The notes under the pieces: model-generated
What the model saw: the letters and a program-made list of their open reading frames with translations, nothing else
The model's database searches: none
Told to the model about the DNA's origin: nothing
Program-made: the position numbers and the translations under genes
Assembly (NCBI GenBank): GCA_035995185.1
Contig: DASYKT010000011.1
Location: 186,001 to 250,000 of the forward strand
DNA from: DASYKT01 sp035995185
GTDB lineage: Bacteria > Acidobacteriota > Blastocatellia > Pyrinomonadales > Pyrinomonadaceae
Reading direction: 5' to 3'
Length of the DNA stretch: 64,000 nt
Part shown: piece by piece, positions 25,895 through 35,861 of the stretch
How positions within the stretch are numbered: the stretch's first letter is position 1
How the letters are laid out: each line of letters starts with the position of its first letter

Positions 25895-26320
25895 ATGATC
25901 AAAATACTCGCCATTTTACTGGCCGTAATTTTCACGTCGATCGCGCTGCTGCATCTTTACTGGGCGCTCGGCGGAAGCACTTCCGGTATGGCGGCCGTTC
26001 CCACGGTCGGCGGCAGGCAAACTTTCACTCCTTCAGCTTTTGGGACTGTCATGGTCGCTGTTGCGTTCGTTTTGGCTACGCTGGTCGTGCTGGGACAAGC
26101 GGGTTTTCTTGGCGCGTTTATTCCTCACTGGATCTTTCGCGTGGGCACTTTTGGCATCGCAATTATTTTTCTCGCCCGGGCGATCGGCGAATTCAAACTG
26201 GTCGGTTTCTTCAAGCAAGCCAGTGACAGCTCCTTTGCTTACTGGGACACATGGTTCTATTCGCCGCTCTGTTTGGCAGTTGCTATTATCGCGTTTATTG
26301 TCGCGTTTAAAGATTCTTAA
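25895..26320 (+). CDS. DUF3995 family membrane protein
   Basis: 141 residues, four transmembrane helices. The pattern IALLHLYWALGGS near the first helix and a W-D-x-W-FYSPLCL segment before the last helix are typical of the uncharacterised DUF3995 proteins. A GAGAGG Shine-Dalgarno lies before the ATG. Inner-membrane location expected; role unknown. Confidence 0.72.
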   Translation: MIKILAILLAVIFTSIALLHLYWALGGSTSGMAAVPTVGGRQTFTPSAFGTVMVAVAFVLATLVVLGQAGFLGAFIPHWIFRVGTFGIAIIFLARAIGEFKLVGFFKQASDSSFAYWDTWFYSPLCLAVAIIAFIVAFKDS

Positions 26321-26498
26321 AGTGACTAAGCAAAACTTTTAACATATCCCGTCCACCAGTATAAGTCGGAAAAATCAGCCGAACTCCCTGACCGGTTACT
26401 TCCCACAAAGAAACAGTTTTTACATGTTCGAATGAAACGATCATTGCGCCGTTTGCGCAGCGGTCTTTTCCGATAAAGAAATTTACAGGAGAAAAATA

Positions 26499-26933
26499 AT
26501 GATTAGAAAAAGTTTAGTTAAACTTTTAGTTTTTGGCGTGTTCTCATTCGTTTTCGGCGCTTTAATGATGATGGGCACTTTTTCATTTACCTCAAAGACC
26601 AGCGCGTCCTCACCTGACGCAGCGGCAGCAGAGCAGCCCGCCGCAGCTCCCGCTGCGGCCGCCGCCACTACGACCTGCACCCCGATCCAGGTCGCGATTT
26701 TTAGCAATCGAATTCACGTTAAGTGCGCTGCGCCGGTAGGCGGTATCAGCTATTTCGCGACTCCCACATCAAACGCGACTCAAGCCGACCGGTATTTAAG
26801 CATGTTGTTGGAGGCCCAGGTGGCTCACCGAAACTTAACCGTCTGGTATGACCCGAACACCACGAGCGGAACGTCTTTCGGCTGTCTGGCAAGCGATTGC
26901 CGGCCGATCGACGGGCTGGCTTTCGGTAATTAA
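26499..26933 (+). CDS. Exported hypothetical protein with Ala/Pro-rich linker
   Basis: 144 residues. The N-terminal helix (KLLVFGVFSFVFGALMMMG) is a signal peptide or anchor. An Ala/Pro-rich linker follows (about 35-58), then a small C-terminal domain with four cysteines (TTCTPIQVAIF, VKCAAP, FGCLASDC). An AGGAG Shine-Dalgarno lies 7 nt upstream. Family not recognised. The 178 bp before it contain no gene. Confidence 0.6.
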   Translation: MIRKSLVKLLVFGVFSFVFGALMMMGTFSFTSKTSASSPDAAAAEQPAAAPAAAAATTTCTPIQVAIFSNRIHVKCAAPVGGISYFATPTSNATQADRYLSMLLEAQVAHRNLTVWYDPNTTSGTSFGCLASDCRPIDGLAFGN

Positions 26934-27010
26934 GAAGGAGGCAGATCGCGGCGCCCGCGGCCGCGCTGCTGCCGCCCGATGTAATACGCGTAGGTTTTGC
27001 GAACTAAAAC

Positions 27011-27054
27011 TTTTGCTGCATCGTATCTTATTGTTTAAGATAGGTGCAGCAAAA
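27011..27054 (+). promoter_or_regulatory. Hairpin ending at the start codon of the zinc-ribbon gene
   Basis: TTTTGCTGCA (27011-27020) pairs perfectly with TGCAGCAAAA (27045-27054), and inside it TATCTTA (27024-27030) pairs with TAAGATA (27036-27042) around a 5-nt loop. The last paired base is directly before the ATG at 27055. It would bury any ribosome-binding site in RNA, and no free Shine-Dalgarno is visible. Confidence 0.65.
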
Positions 27055-27555
27055 ATGTTTTGTCCCAATTGTGCCAGCCAGAATATAGATAACGCCAAGT
27101 TTTGCCGGGCGTGCGGCCTGGAGCTCGAAAGCGTGGCGCTGGCGATGCACAATAAACTTGCGCCGCCTTCAAACTGGCTTGAGCTGTACGGCGAGAGCAA
27201 AAGTAAAGTGGCGGTCGGCGCGATCATGGCGGGCGCCGCGCTGCTGATCTGGGTGGTCCCGGCTTTTATGATCCGGGATACGATGGCGTGGGTCGCTATC
27301 TGGTCGATATTTTTTGGATGGCTGGCGGTTTGGGGGATAATAAAATTTGCTCTTAACGTCGGCGATCTTATCAGGGCTAAGACGATGCTCAAGTCGCAAT
27401 ATCTATACAATGCCGAATTGCCCCCCGGCGAGCAATATGGCCTGCCTCCAAAGCCGGCCGGGCAGCAAACGCCAACCCCTCGTTACGCTACAGATCAATT
27501 GCAATCTCCGCCCAGCGTGACCGAACATACCACCAGGTTTTTGGATAGGAAATGA
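27055..27555 (+). CDS. Zinc-ribbon membrane protein
   Basis: 166 residues. The N-terminus MFCPNCASQNIDNAKFCRAC is a zinc ribbon (CxxC-x12-CxxC) of the type found in many double-zinc-ribbon proteins. Two transmembrane helices follow (about 55-72 and 78-98). The C-terminus is Pro/Gln-rich and probably disordered. Starting at 27055 puts the ribbon at the very N-terminus, as usual; the open frame further up overlaps the previous gene and looks non-coding. Function unknown. Confidence 0.75.
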   Translation: MFCPNCASQNIDNAKFCRACGLELESVALAMHNKLAPPSNWLELYGESKSKVAVGAIMAGAALLIWVVPAFMIRDTMAWVAIWSIFFGWLAVWGIIKFALNVGDLIRAKTMLKSQYLYNAELPPGEQYGLPPKPAGQQTPTPRYATDQLQSPPSVTEHTTRFLDRK

Positions 27556-27629
27556 TCTCCACTGCACGTTATGTCGAGATCAATTCGGCTGAGGATGTTA
27601 TCCTGACGACAAAACGAAAATAATATTTA

Positions 27630-28901
27630 TCAGGAATCGACGCGCTCTAAAATCAGCGCGGAATTTTTCGAACCAAAGCCGATGCAGTTGCAAAGCGCAA
27701 TTTTGACATCGGCTTCTTTGGATTTGTTTGGCGTGTAATCTAGATCGCAGACCTCATCGGGGACGTCGAGATTGATGGTCGGGGCGATCACTCCTTCATT
27801 GAGCGCCATCAGCGCCGCTCCGATACCGGCCGCGCCGCTGGCGCCCTGCGGATGGCCTATCTGAGATTTAGTGCCGGACATGGGAATGTTATAGGCGTGT
27901 TCGCCAAAAGCGAGTTTTAAGGCTTGTGTCTCGATACGATCATTGAGCTGCGTTGAAGTTCCGTGCAGGTTAACGTAATCGATCCGGTCAGGCGTGATGC
28001 CGGCCTGCTCCATCGCGATGCTCATCGCGCGCGCCGGTTCGACGCCGTTTTCTTCCAGCCGCACGCGGTGATAGGCGTCACAAGTAGCGCCGTAGCCTGC
28101 GATCTCCGCGTAAATTTTCGCGCCGCGGTTCATCGCGCGGTCCATTTCTTCGAGCACAAATATCCATGATCCTTCACCCAGCACGATCCCTGAGCGGTCC
28201 TTTGAAAAGGGGCGGCAGGCGCGCGCCGGTTCGTCGTTCCAGTTGTTGGTCAGCACCGTCATCAAATTAAAGCCTTCCAGTATCCCGGGTGCGATCGGTG
28301 CATCCACGCCGCCCGCCAGCATAATAGTTTCCCTGCCCAGGGCGATGTGCTGCGCCGCGTAAGCGATGGCGTCCGTCGAACTGGTACAGCCGGTCGAGAC
28401 GATGTGTGAAAGCCCGTGCAGGCCAAAGACCATCGAGAGCTCTGAGGAAAGCCCGCCGTGGGTTGAAGTAGGGATCGTGTAAATGCTGGCTTTGCCGCCT
28501 TCACCTGTGAACCAGTATTTGTATTGCTGCTCGGTAAAGGCCAGCCCGCCGCCGCCGGTTCCCAGGACGACGCCAAATTGCTGGCGCTCCTCGAGGCTCA
28601 TCGCTTCCGGTTCCAGGCCCGCATCCTGCACCGCCTCACGCGCGGCGCGCAGCGCCAGCGGCACCGTGCGGGCGACGTGTTTGCGGTCTTTTGGCTTTAG
28701 CTCGGCTTCCCAATCGAAATCCAAGACCTCAGCCGCGATCTTTGCCGGCGATTTCGATACGTCGAAGCTTTGTATCGTGCGCACGCCGCTTATGCCATTT
28801 TTTAAAGATGTCCAGAAGTTTTCGCGTCCGATACCTATGGGAGTAACGCATCCAAAACCGGTTATGGCTACCCTGCGTGATCTGGTGAAGTTTCTCAGCA
28901 T
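27630..28901 (-). CDS. Beta-ketoacyl-ACP synthase, FabF-like
   Basis: 423 residues, thiolase-fold condensing enzyme. The catalytic triad is in place: C172 (STGCTSSTDAI), H313 (NLHGTSTQLND) and H350 (QIGHPQGASGAAG), with K345. It would catalyse decarboxylative condensation of malonyl-ACP with an acyl-ACP. The active-site surroundings differ from housekeeping FabF (GHPQGASG instead of the usual GHxxGAAG; TGCTSS instead of xACAT), so it may serve a specialised lipid or polyketide. No ACP, ketoreductase or other fatty-acid genes are adjacent. A terminator lies right before its start; no Shine-Dalgarno is visible. Confidence 0.88.
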   Translation of the reverse strand: MLRNFTRSRRVAITGFGCVTPIGIGRENFWTSLKNGISGVRTIQSFDVSKSPAKIAAEVLDFDWEAELKPKDRKHVARTVPLALRAAREAVQDAGLEPEAMSLEERQQFGVVLGTGGGGLAFTEQQYKYWFTGEGGKASIYTIPTSTHGGLSSELSMVFGLHGLSHIVSTGCTSSTDAIAYAAQHIALGRETIMLAGGVDAPIAPGILEGFNLMTVLTNNWNDEPARACRPFSKDRSGIVLGEGSWIFVLEEMDRAMNRGAKIYAEIAGYGATCDAYHRVRLEENGVEPARAMSIAMEQAGITPDRIDYVNLHGTSTQLNDRIETQALKLAFGEHAYNIPMSGTKSQIGHPQGASGAAGIGAALMALNEGVIAPTINLDVPDEVCDLDYTPNKSKEADVKIALCNCIGFGSKNSALILERVDS

Positions 28902-28905
28902 AAAA

Positions 28906-28943
28906 ACTAAGCCGTAGAATAAGATTAAACGTTATTCTACGGC
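28906..28943 (-). terminator. Terminator downstream of the M28 peptidase
   Basis: A perfect 12-bp inverted repeat, GCCGTAGAATAA (28911-28922) and TTATTCTACGGC (28932-28943), followed on the minus strand by TTAGTTTTTA. It ends the M28 gene just before the ketosynthase gene. Confidence 0.6.
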
Positions 28944-28971
28944 AATATCCAAATGACCGGCGTCTTTTTTA

Positions 28972-30645
28972 CTACTGTGGGACGGGCCCCGTGTAGCCGC
29001 GCTCCATTTTGACAAATCGCGAACCCGGCAGCCATTCGGGCATTTTTTCGGCCGCTGAGAGGCGAACTCCCATTATTCCCATTACCAGGGCGACCGTGCG
29101 AGCGCCTTCCCAGTTCCAATCGGGCCTGATGATATCACCCGGTTCGTGATAGTCGGTTCTTTCAAACTGCTCCATCTTTTTCATCCAAACCATCATGTCG
29201 CCGGCCGGAGCACCCATCAGCATCAGCGACGGCACGCCTCTTTCGACGAAGGAATAGTGGTCTGAGCGATAGAAAACCTGCTCTTGCGGGATCGGGTCGG
29301 GGATAACGGTGATCTCCATTGAACCGGCGATGTCTTCCATCATGCCCCCCAGGCTGGAATATTCCGCGCCGTAACCGACAAAGGTTTTCACCGGGCCGTA
29401 TACTTCGGTGCCGATGCCGTCCAGATTTAAATTCGCCGCAACTTTCTTTATATCCCAGGTCGGATTCTGCGCCCAATATTTGGAACCGAACAAGCCGTAT
29501 TCTTCGCCCGTCACGGCGATAAAGATCAGCGAGCGTTTCGGTTTTACTTTGTGTTTGCCAAAAGCTTCGGCCACGGAAAGCATTTCCGCCACACCCAGCG
29601 CGTTATCGGCGGCGCCCGGATAAGTTTTGCCGTTCTCGACCCCGTAGGCGTCATAATGCGCGCTGAAAATTACCGCTTCGCTTTTAAGCGTGGGATCGCT
29701 GCCTTCCATCACGCCCACGACGTTGCTGCCGGTGCCGCTGTTCGTTTTGTATTTGATGTTTATATTGATCGTCTGCTTGAGCGTCACCGGCTTGAACTCA
29801 TTGCTGTCAGCCGCAACTTTCGCTTCTTTGAATGTCATGCCCGATCCCACAAATAATTTCTCGGTCGCCGCGTCGCTCAAGGTGAGAACTGGCGGCAAGG
29901 CCTGTGGAACCTGCGGCTTCGAAGATTCCATCGTGACGCTGCGGCGGGTGAAATATTTAGCCGTGGCGGCAAAGCCGTTTTGTTCGCGCCCGTTTTTGAG
30001 CAGCAGGACACCGGCAGCCCCTTTTTGGATCATCATCCGGACCATTCCGAACGTGTTTTTGGTTTTGCTTACGGGGTCGTTTTGCAGGCTTTCGGGCACG
30101 CCGCCCAGCACCATTATGATCTTTCCCTTGAGATCGACGCCCGCCAGATCGTTTCTCTTCAACGCATCGGAAACCAGGCCGTATCCGATAAAGACCACAT
30201 CGCCGGAAGCTATATTGTCATTGTTGGCCACCGGCAAAAGATAATAATCCGTGCCGAATTTGAGGGCCTCGTCACCGATCCTGATGCTGGTCTCAGGCCC
30301 GGCAAAAGTTTCCTTGAATTTTATTTTTTGCAAATAGGTGCCGTTATCGCCCAGCGGCTTGAGGCCGAGCGTGGCCATATAGCGCGCCAGGTAATCGGCC
30401 GCTTTATCGCCGCCCGGCTGCATCGTGCCGCGCCCCTGCATATCGGGCGCGCTCAGTGTCGAAGTTATTTCCTTTATCGTCGACACCTTGACCTGCTCGG
30501 AGAACCTTTTCTCGTCCGCGGTGATAGAACTCTTGGCGGATACGGCCGCCGTCTGGGCAAAGGTGGAAACAGAAAGTGAAAGAAATAACAGGAAGGCTAA
30601 AAGACCTTGCTTACGGGGTGCACGATAGAGCGATAGATTGTTCAT
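28972..30645 (-). CDS. M28 family metallopeptidase with PA domain
   Basis: 557 residues with a signal peptide (LLAFLLFLSLSVSTFA). The peptidase domain has the M28 zinc-ligand pattern: SAHYDAYG near residue 328, GAADNALG near 343, VTGEEYGLFG near 378, a LNLDGIG aspartate and YRSDHYSF histidine. An inserted protease-associated domain (about 150-270; GDVVFIGYGLV, VLLLKNGRE) probably guides substrate access. The family comprises secreted aminopeptidases and carboxypeptidases. Monocistronic, with a terminator after it. Confidence 0.92.
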   Translation of the reverse strand: MNNLSLYRAPRKQGLLAFLLFLSLSVSTFAQTAAVSAKSSITADEKRFSEQVKVSTIKEITSTLSAPDMQGRGTMQPGGDKAADYLARYMATLGLKPLGDNGTYLQKIKFKETFAGPETSIRIGDEALKFGTDYYLLPVANNDNIASGDVVFIGYGLVSDALKRNDLAGVDLKGKIIMVLGGVPESLQNDPVSKTKNTFGMVRMMIQKGAAGVLLLKNGREQNGFAATAKYFTRRSVTMESSKPQVPQALPPVLTLSDAATEKLFVGSGMTFKEAKVAADSNEFKPVTLKQTININIKYKTNSGTGSNVVGVMEGSDPTLKSEAVIFSAHYDAYGVENGKTYPGAADNALGVAEMLSVAEAFGKHKVKPKRSLIFIAVTGEEYGLFGSKYWAQNPTWDIKKVAANLNLDGIGTEVYGPVKTFVGYGAEYSSLGGMMEDIAGSMEITVIPDPIPQEQVFYRSDHYSFVERGVPSLMLMGAPAGDMMVWMKKMEQFERTDYHEPGDIIRPDWNWEGARTVALVMGIMGVRLSAAEKMPEWLPGSRFVKMERGYTGPVPQ

Positions 30646-30741
30646 AGTATTTAGTTTGAAAGGTTTTACGCAACCGGGATGAAAAAGGTTTGAGAAAAAA
30701 CGGCAATTGCCATAAATGCCGTTGAAGTCAAAGGTAACGGG

Positions 30742-30869
30742 GTCAGTACCGGGAACGCAGTGACCGGCTCGTACAAAGCGAAGCGAGTATTGGTTATTTT
30801 GTATGGCGAATGCTAATGAGACTGTAATCCGCTGCGCTCGGAGCCGGTCACTACGTTCCCGGTACTGAC
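30742..30869. repeat. 29-bp inverted repeat around a 70-bp core
   Basis: Arms 30742-30770 (GTCAGTACCGGGAACGCAGT...) and 30841-30869 match at 28 of 29 positions. The core contains a smaller GCGAAGCGAG palindrome. It fills the gap between the M28 gene start and the SPFH gene end. Confidence 0.75.
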
Positions 30870-30881
30870 TTCATTTTCTAT

Positions 30882-30912
30882 AAAAAAAGGACGGCTTAAA
30901 GACCGTCCTTTT
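30882..30912 (-). terminator. Terminator of the SPFH/zinc-ribbon gene
   Basis: Ten-base stem AAAAGGACGG (30885-30894) with CCGTCCTTTT (30903-30912), 8-nt loop, followed on the minus strand by a T-run (30888-30882). Confidence 0.88.
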
Positions 30913-30933
30913 CTAACCGTATCATGCCGGGCA

Positions 30934-32103
30934 CTAGGCTTCTGCTTCCACCTTTGTTCCGCACTCATTGCAGAACTTGGCGCCCGGGTTGAGGTCCTTT
31001 TGGCAGTTGGCGCATTTTTGTTTTTCCTGGCTGGCGCCGCATTCGTTACAGAATTTCGCGCCTTCGCGAAGGTTGGTGCCGCATTTTACACAGGGTGCGG
31101 TAGCTTGGGCCGCCACTTCCATCTTGCCGCCGCACTCGCCGCAGAATTTTAGCCCCGCGGCATTCGGTTTGCCGCAAGTGGGACAGTTCACGGTAGCGGC
31201 CTGCTGGCCTTGCTGCTGTCCCTGGCCGCCGCCCACGCCGCTAAAAGCGTTCGCCATCTGGCCGCCGACCGCAAAGCCCGCGCCCAGTCCGGCGCCTAAG
31301 CCCGCGCCGCCGCCTTCATTCTGCGCGGCATCGCGCAGAGCGTCGGCCGCCTGAAACTGCATATAGCGATTGGCGTCGCCCAGCGCGCCCATCGAAGAGC
31401 GTTTGTCGATCGCCGCTTCGACCTCTTGCGGCAGCGAAATATTTTCGACGTAAAATTTGCTGATCTCGATACCGAACGATTTGAAATCTTCGTTGATCTT
31501 GCCGCGCAGCGCCGTGCCCAGTTCTTCATATTTAGCGGCGAGGTCGAGCGCCGGGATCTGAAGCTCACCCAGCGAATCGGAAAAGCTGCTAACGATCGCG
31601 CGTTTCAACTGGCCTTCGATATCTTCGGTGCTGAAATGCGCGTTGGTTCCCGCGATCTCCTTGATAAAAGTTTGCGGGTCGGCCACGCGCATCGTGTAAG
31701 TGCCGAAAGCGCGCAGGCGCACCATGCCGAAATCGGCGTCGCGCATCATCACCGGGTTGGCGGTGCCCCACTTCTTGTCGGTAAACTGCTTGATATTGAC
31801 AAAATAAACTTCAGATTTAAAGGGGGAATTAAAGCCGTATTTCCAGGCGCCCAGTTTGGAAAGGATCGGGGTATTGCCGCCGTCGATGGTATATTTGCCG
31901 GGCGTAAAAACGTCGGCTGCCTGGCCTTCGAAAACAAAGACCGCCGCCTGCGATTCGCGGACGATCAATTGCGCGCCGTCCTTTATTTCCTGTCCCGCCA
32001 CCGGGAAACGATAAACCATCGTATCGCCGGTATTATCGAGCCATTCAATGACTTCAATAAACTGATTTAATGCCGCTTCTTTAACTTTGTCGAAAATACT
32101 CAT
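30934..32103 (-). CDS. SPFH-domain protein with three C-terminal zinc ribbons
   Basis: 389 residues. Residues about 30-250 form a band-7/SPFH domain of the YdjI/virion-core-like group (VYRFPVAGQEIKDGAQLIVR, VFTPGKYTIDGGNTPI, FYVENISLPQEVEAAI). A glycine/alanine-rich linker (GGGAGLGAGLGAGFAVG) leads to three zinc ribbons: CPTCGKPNAAGLKFCGEC, CVKCGTNLREGAKFCNEC and CANCQKDLNPGAKFCNEC. SPFH proteins assemble membrane-associated scaffolds; this cytoplasmic subtype lacks a transmembrane anchor. Single gene with its own terminator. Confidence 0.88.
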   Translation of the reverse strand: MSIFDKVKEAALNQFIEVIEWLDNTGDTMVYRFPVAGQEIKDGAQLIVRESQAAVFVFEGQAADVFTPGKYTIDGGNTPILSKLGAWKYGFNSPFKSEVYFVNIKQFTDKKWGTANPVMMRDADFGMVRLRAFGTYTMRVADPQTFIKEIAGTNAHFSTEDIEGQLKRAIVSSFSDSLGELQIPALDLAAKYEELGTALRGKINEDFKSFGIEISKFYVENISLPQEVEAAIDKRSSMGALGDANRYMQFQAADALRDAAQNEGGGAGLGAGLGAGFAVGGQMANAFSGVGGGQGQQQGQQAATVNCPTCGKPNAAGLKFCGECGGKMEVAAQATAPCVKCGTNLREGAKFCNECGASQEKQKCANCQKDLNPGAKFCNECGTKVEAEA

Positions 32104-32137
32104 CTTTTTATTATCTCCCGAGAAACATCTGCTTAAT

Positions 32138-32151
32138 ATCTAACGTTAGAT
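32138..32151. promoter_or_regulatory. Perfect palindrome upstream of the SPFH gene, possible operator
   Basis: ATCTAACGTTAGAT is a perfect 14-bp palindrome 34 bp upstream of the SPFH start. On the minus strand it directly precedes ATATTAAG, a weak -10 candidate. Such a site could bind a dimeric regulator. Confidence 0.35.
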
Positions 32152-32424
32152 TATCTCACAAAGTTCGAAGAAACAAAGATTATCCCGGCTACGGAGCGGT
32201 CAATCGGTCATCTTGACTACCTCTCAGGTTGGGAAGGATTGCCTGCACCCGCCAAATTTACACTTTCAGGTCAACATCTATTTTTTTAAATAAAGAGCGG
32301 GCGCAAGCAACCCTTCCTAACCTGCCAATTTATTGAACTTTAAGTTTTTTTCACAGGGCAGACTATTTAAAGACGATTTTAAGGCGAAGTTGATCCCGGA
32401 ACTGCTCAGGAAGCTAAGGAAGGG

Positions 32425-32505
32425 TAGCGCCAGCGTCCCGCTGGCTGTAGTGGGGGCGTCTCGCCCGCGCATTCGACTGACGGCGAGACGCCGTCAGGAC
32501 GCTAC
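32425..32505. repeat. Palindromic GCGTCTCGCC-family repeat in the gap 32104-32501
   Basis: GTAGCGCCAGCGTCCCGCTG near 32425 and a right half ending in GACGCTAC near 32505 with GGCGTCTCGCC / GGCGAGACGCC arms inside. Related 22-bp units occur at 59808 and 60622. The rest of the 398-bp gap holds the SPFH promoter region and a GAGCGGGCGCAAGCAACCC motif shared with 15203-15230; no gene seen. Confidence 0.6.
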
Positions 32506-32963
32506 TTTTTGGCCAATCTTTCCCAAAAATAAAAGATCAAAATAACGGTAAGCCCGCCGGAAATATCCAACAGCACGTCCTGTGAAGCCCCGGTTCGTGA
32601 AGCCAGGAAGCTTTGATTTGTTTCGTCTATAGCAGCGACCAGCGCCACCAGCAGCAGGGAAGCCGCGAAGCGCCAATTTTGCAGAATAGCTTGAGATGAG
32701 CGGCGAAACGCCCGCACAGACAGAAATCCCAGCATCCCATAAGCCGTGAAATGCGCGGTCTTACGCACCCAGAAATGCACGGCCTGAATGCTCGGCTCGG
32801 TAATATCGGGAAAAAGCCAGAGCAGGAGCGGGCGGATGATGCGCGAAGTATTCGAAGCCGCGCCCATATTGCTGGAGAGAAAAAAGATCGCCCCGATCCA
32901 CAAAAGCAAAGGCGCGTAGCGAATGATACGCCCGCGCCATTTATCTGATGAAAAACCCGACAT
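32502..32963 (-). CDS. VanZ-like family protein
   Basis: 153 residues from the ATG at 32963; a longer open frame exists but would run into the next gene. Membrane helices at about 16-33, 40-55, 68-88, 98-116 and 127-145. The pattern KTAHFTAYGMLGFL, then DETNQSFLASRTGASQDVLLD, is the VanZ signature. VanZ homologues are inner-membrane proteins linked to teicoplanin tolerance in some Gram-positives; the role here is unknown. The gene upstream ends 5 bp before this start. Confidence 0.85.
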   Translation of the reverse strand: MSGFSSDKWRGRIIRYAPLLLWIGAIFFLSSNMGAASNTSRIIRPLLLWLFPDITEPSIQAVHFWVRKTAHFTAYGMLGFLSVRAFRRSSQAILQNWRFAASLLLVALVAAIDETNQSFLASRTGASQDVLLDISGGLTVILIFYFWERLAKK

Positions 32964-32968
32964 TAAAC

Positions 32969-33196
32969 TTATTTGAACATACCGCCGATTACGATCAAAA
33001 CAATGCCTCCCAGGATGACCAGCGTCGGCTGCAAGCCTTCTTTCTTGGTGAAATACATGACCAGGCCGGTGATCCAGGAAAAGAAGATCGCCAAAACACC
33101 CCATAAAGCGCCTGCCTTAGTAAAAGCGGTAACAATTAACCAGATCCAGCCGACCAGAGCCAAAAGGTATCCGATCGTTACAAGTATAGAACCCAT
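32969..33196 (-). CDS. Small two/three-helix membrane protein
   Basis: 75 residues, nearly all hydrophobic: helices at about 4-25, 30-48 and 57-73, with one charged loop (FTKKEGLQPT). No signature motif. It resembles widespread small membrane proteins without assigned function. A good Shine-Dalgarno (GGAGG) precedes the ATG. It lies between the atpG terminator and the VanZ gene and probably is transcribed with VanZ. Confidence 0.65.
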   Translation of the reverse strand: MGSILVTIGYLLALVGWIWLIVTAFTKAGALWGVLAIFFSWITGLVMYFTKKEGLQPTLVILGGIVLIVIGGMFK

Positions 33197-33233
33197 AAGT
33201 TCCTCCGTTTTTTTAAGTTGTATAGGTAAAGCT

Positions 33234-33265
33234 AAAAGAAAAGGGGCATTTTACAGCCCCCTTTT
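33234..33265 (-). terminator. Terminator after atpG
   Basis: On the minus strand, AAAAGGGGGC (33265-33256), 8-nt loop and GCCCCTTTT (33247-33239), then CTTTT. It closes the ATP synthase operon directly after gamma. Confidence 0.8.
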
Positions 33266-33281
33266 TATCGATGTGAAAATT

Positions 33282-34157
33282 CTACAACGCGGCGGCGCCG
33301 GACACAACTTCGATAATTTCTTTTGTGATGGCGGCCTGGCGAATGCGGTTCATATTGAGGGTGAGCGCGCCGATCAGATCACCGGCATTTTTCGAAGCCG
33401 AATCCATCGCGGTCATTCGCGCTCCCTGTTCGGAAGCGATCGATTCGAGCAGCGCGCGATAGACCTGGGTCTCTATCTGCTTGGGCAGCAGCCTGCCGAA
33501 AATATCAGCGGGCGGCTGTTCGTAAATATATTCCGCCTGGGGTTTATTTTCCGCTTCGCCCTCGGCTTTAGGAGTGCTGACGATCGGAAGAAGCTGGTCG
33601 ATCACTACTTTTTGTGAAAGCACCGTCTTAAATTCGTTAAAGACCAGAAAAACTTTATCGATCGACGTATCTTCGGTAAAAGTCCTGATGACGTTATCGG
33701 CGATCTCCTGCGCTTCGGAATATTCCACGCGGGCCTTGCCCGTCACGCCGATATATTCTTCGACAAAATCCATACCGCGTCGTTTGAAGAAATCGCGGGC
33801 TTTTCTGCCGACCGGCATCATCTCGACCTTCTTGTCGGGAAACTGTTTAAGAAAATTCTGCACGGCTTTCATCAGGTTGGCATTGAAACCGCCGCACAAT
33901 CCTTTGTCCGCGCTGACCAGAACGATCAGATATTTTTCATCGCCGCGGCCATCCAGCAGCGGGTGCGAAAAATCTCCGACGTTGGCGCTAAGATTACCCA
34001 GGACCTCGGCCATTTTTTGCGCATACGGACGGGCGGCGACCACCTTGTCCTGAGCGCGGCGAAGCTTTGCCGCCGAAACCATTTTCATGGCCTTGGTGAT
34101 CTGTTGGGTGTTTTTGACCGACTTGATGCGCCGGCGCATATCTAACAAGCTAGGCAT
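33282..34157 (-). CDS. atpG: F1 ATP synthase gamma subunit
   Basis: 291 residues, usual length. N-terminal helix MPSLLDMRRRIKSVKNTQQITKAMKMV (start shown up to the conserved ITKAMKMVSAAKLR) and C-terminal helix RMTAMDSASKNAGDLIGALTL, RQAAITKEIIEVVSGAAAL form the rotating coiled-coil shaft. The central SADKGLCGGFN block is also typical. It couples proton flow to catalysis. It is the last gene of the b'-b-delta-alpha-gamma operon. Confidence 0.95.
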   Translation of the reverse strand: MPSLLDMRRRIKSVKNTQQITKAMKMVSAAKLRRAQDKVVAARPYAQKMAEVLGNLSANVGDFSHPLLDGRGDEKYLIVLVSADKGLCGGFNANLMKAVQNFLKQFPDKKVEMMPVGRKARDFFKRRGMDFVEEYIGVTGKARVEYSEAQEIADNVIRTFTEDTSIDKVFLVFNEFKTVLSQKVVIDQLLPIVSTPKAEGEAENKPQAEYIYEQPPADIFGRLLPKQIETQVYRALLESIASEQGARMTAMDSASKNAGDLIGALTLNMNRIRQAAITKEIIEVVSGAAAL

Positions 34158-34228
34158 AATTCAATTGTGGATCTCGGAATGCCGAATGCGGAATTATTCC
34201 GAGTTCCGCACTCCGCATTTTAAATTAA

Positions 34229-35773
<1,545 letters not shown>

Positions 35774-35788
35774 AGTCTTTTAGTTAAT

Positions 35789-35849
35789 AACGGTTAGTGG
35801 TTAGTGATGAGCGGCGTGATGTTTTGTCCTGCGTTTATCACTAACCGTT
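35789..35849. repeat. Inverted repeat between atpH and atpA
   Basis: AACGGTTAGTG (35789-35799) pairs perfectly with CACTAACCGTT (35839-35849); partial arms extend on both sides. A similar hairpin with the same GTCCTGCGTTT core lies at about 50812-50875. It falls in the only sizeable gap inside the operon. Confidence 0.6.
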
Positions 35850-35861
35850 CATCGTTCACCA

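Noticed and set aside
26848..27054. Upstream extension of the zinc-ribbon gene
   Set aside because: It overlaps the preceding gene, encodes arginine-rich non-protein-like sequence and would displace the zinc ribbon from the N-terminus.
31426..32070. Plus-strand open frame opposite the SPFH gene
   Set aside because: Shadow of the SPFH coding strand; no domain or ribosome-binding site.
32964..33104. 47-residue N-terminal extension of the VanZ-like protein
   Set aside because: It overlaps the small membrane protein gene at 32969 and has no sensible composition; ATG 32963 gives a normal VanZ-like start.
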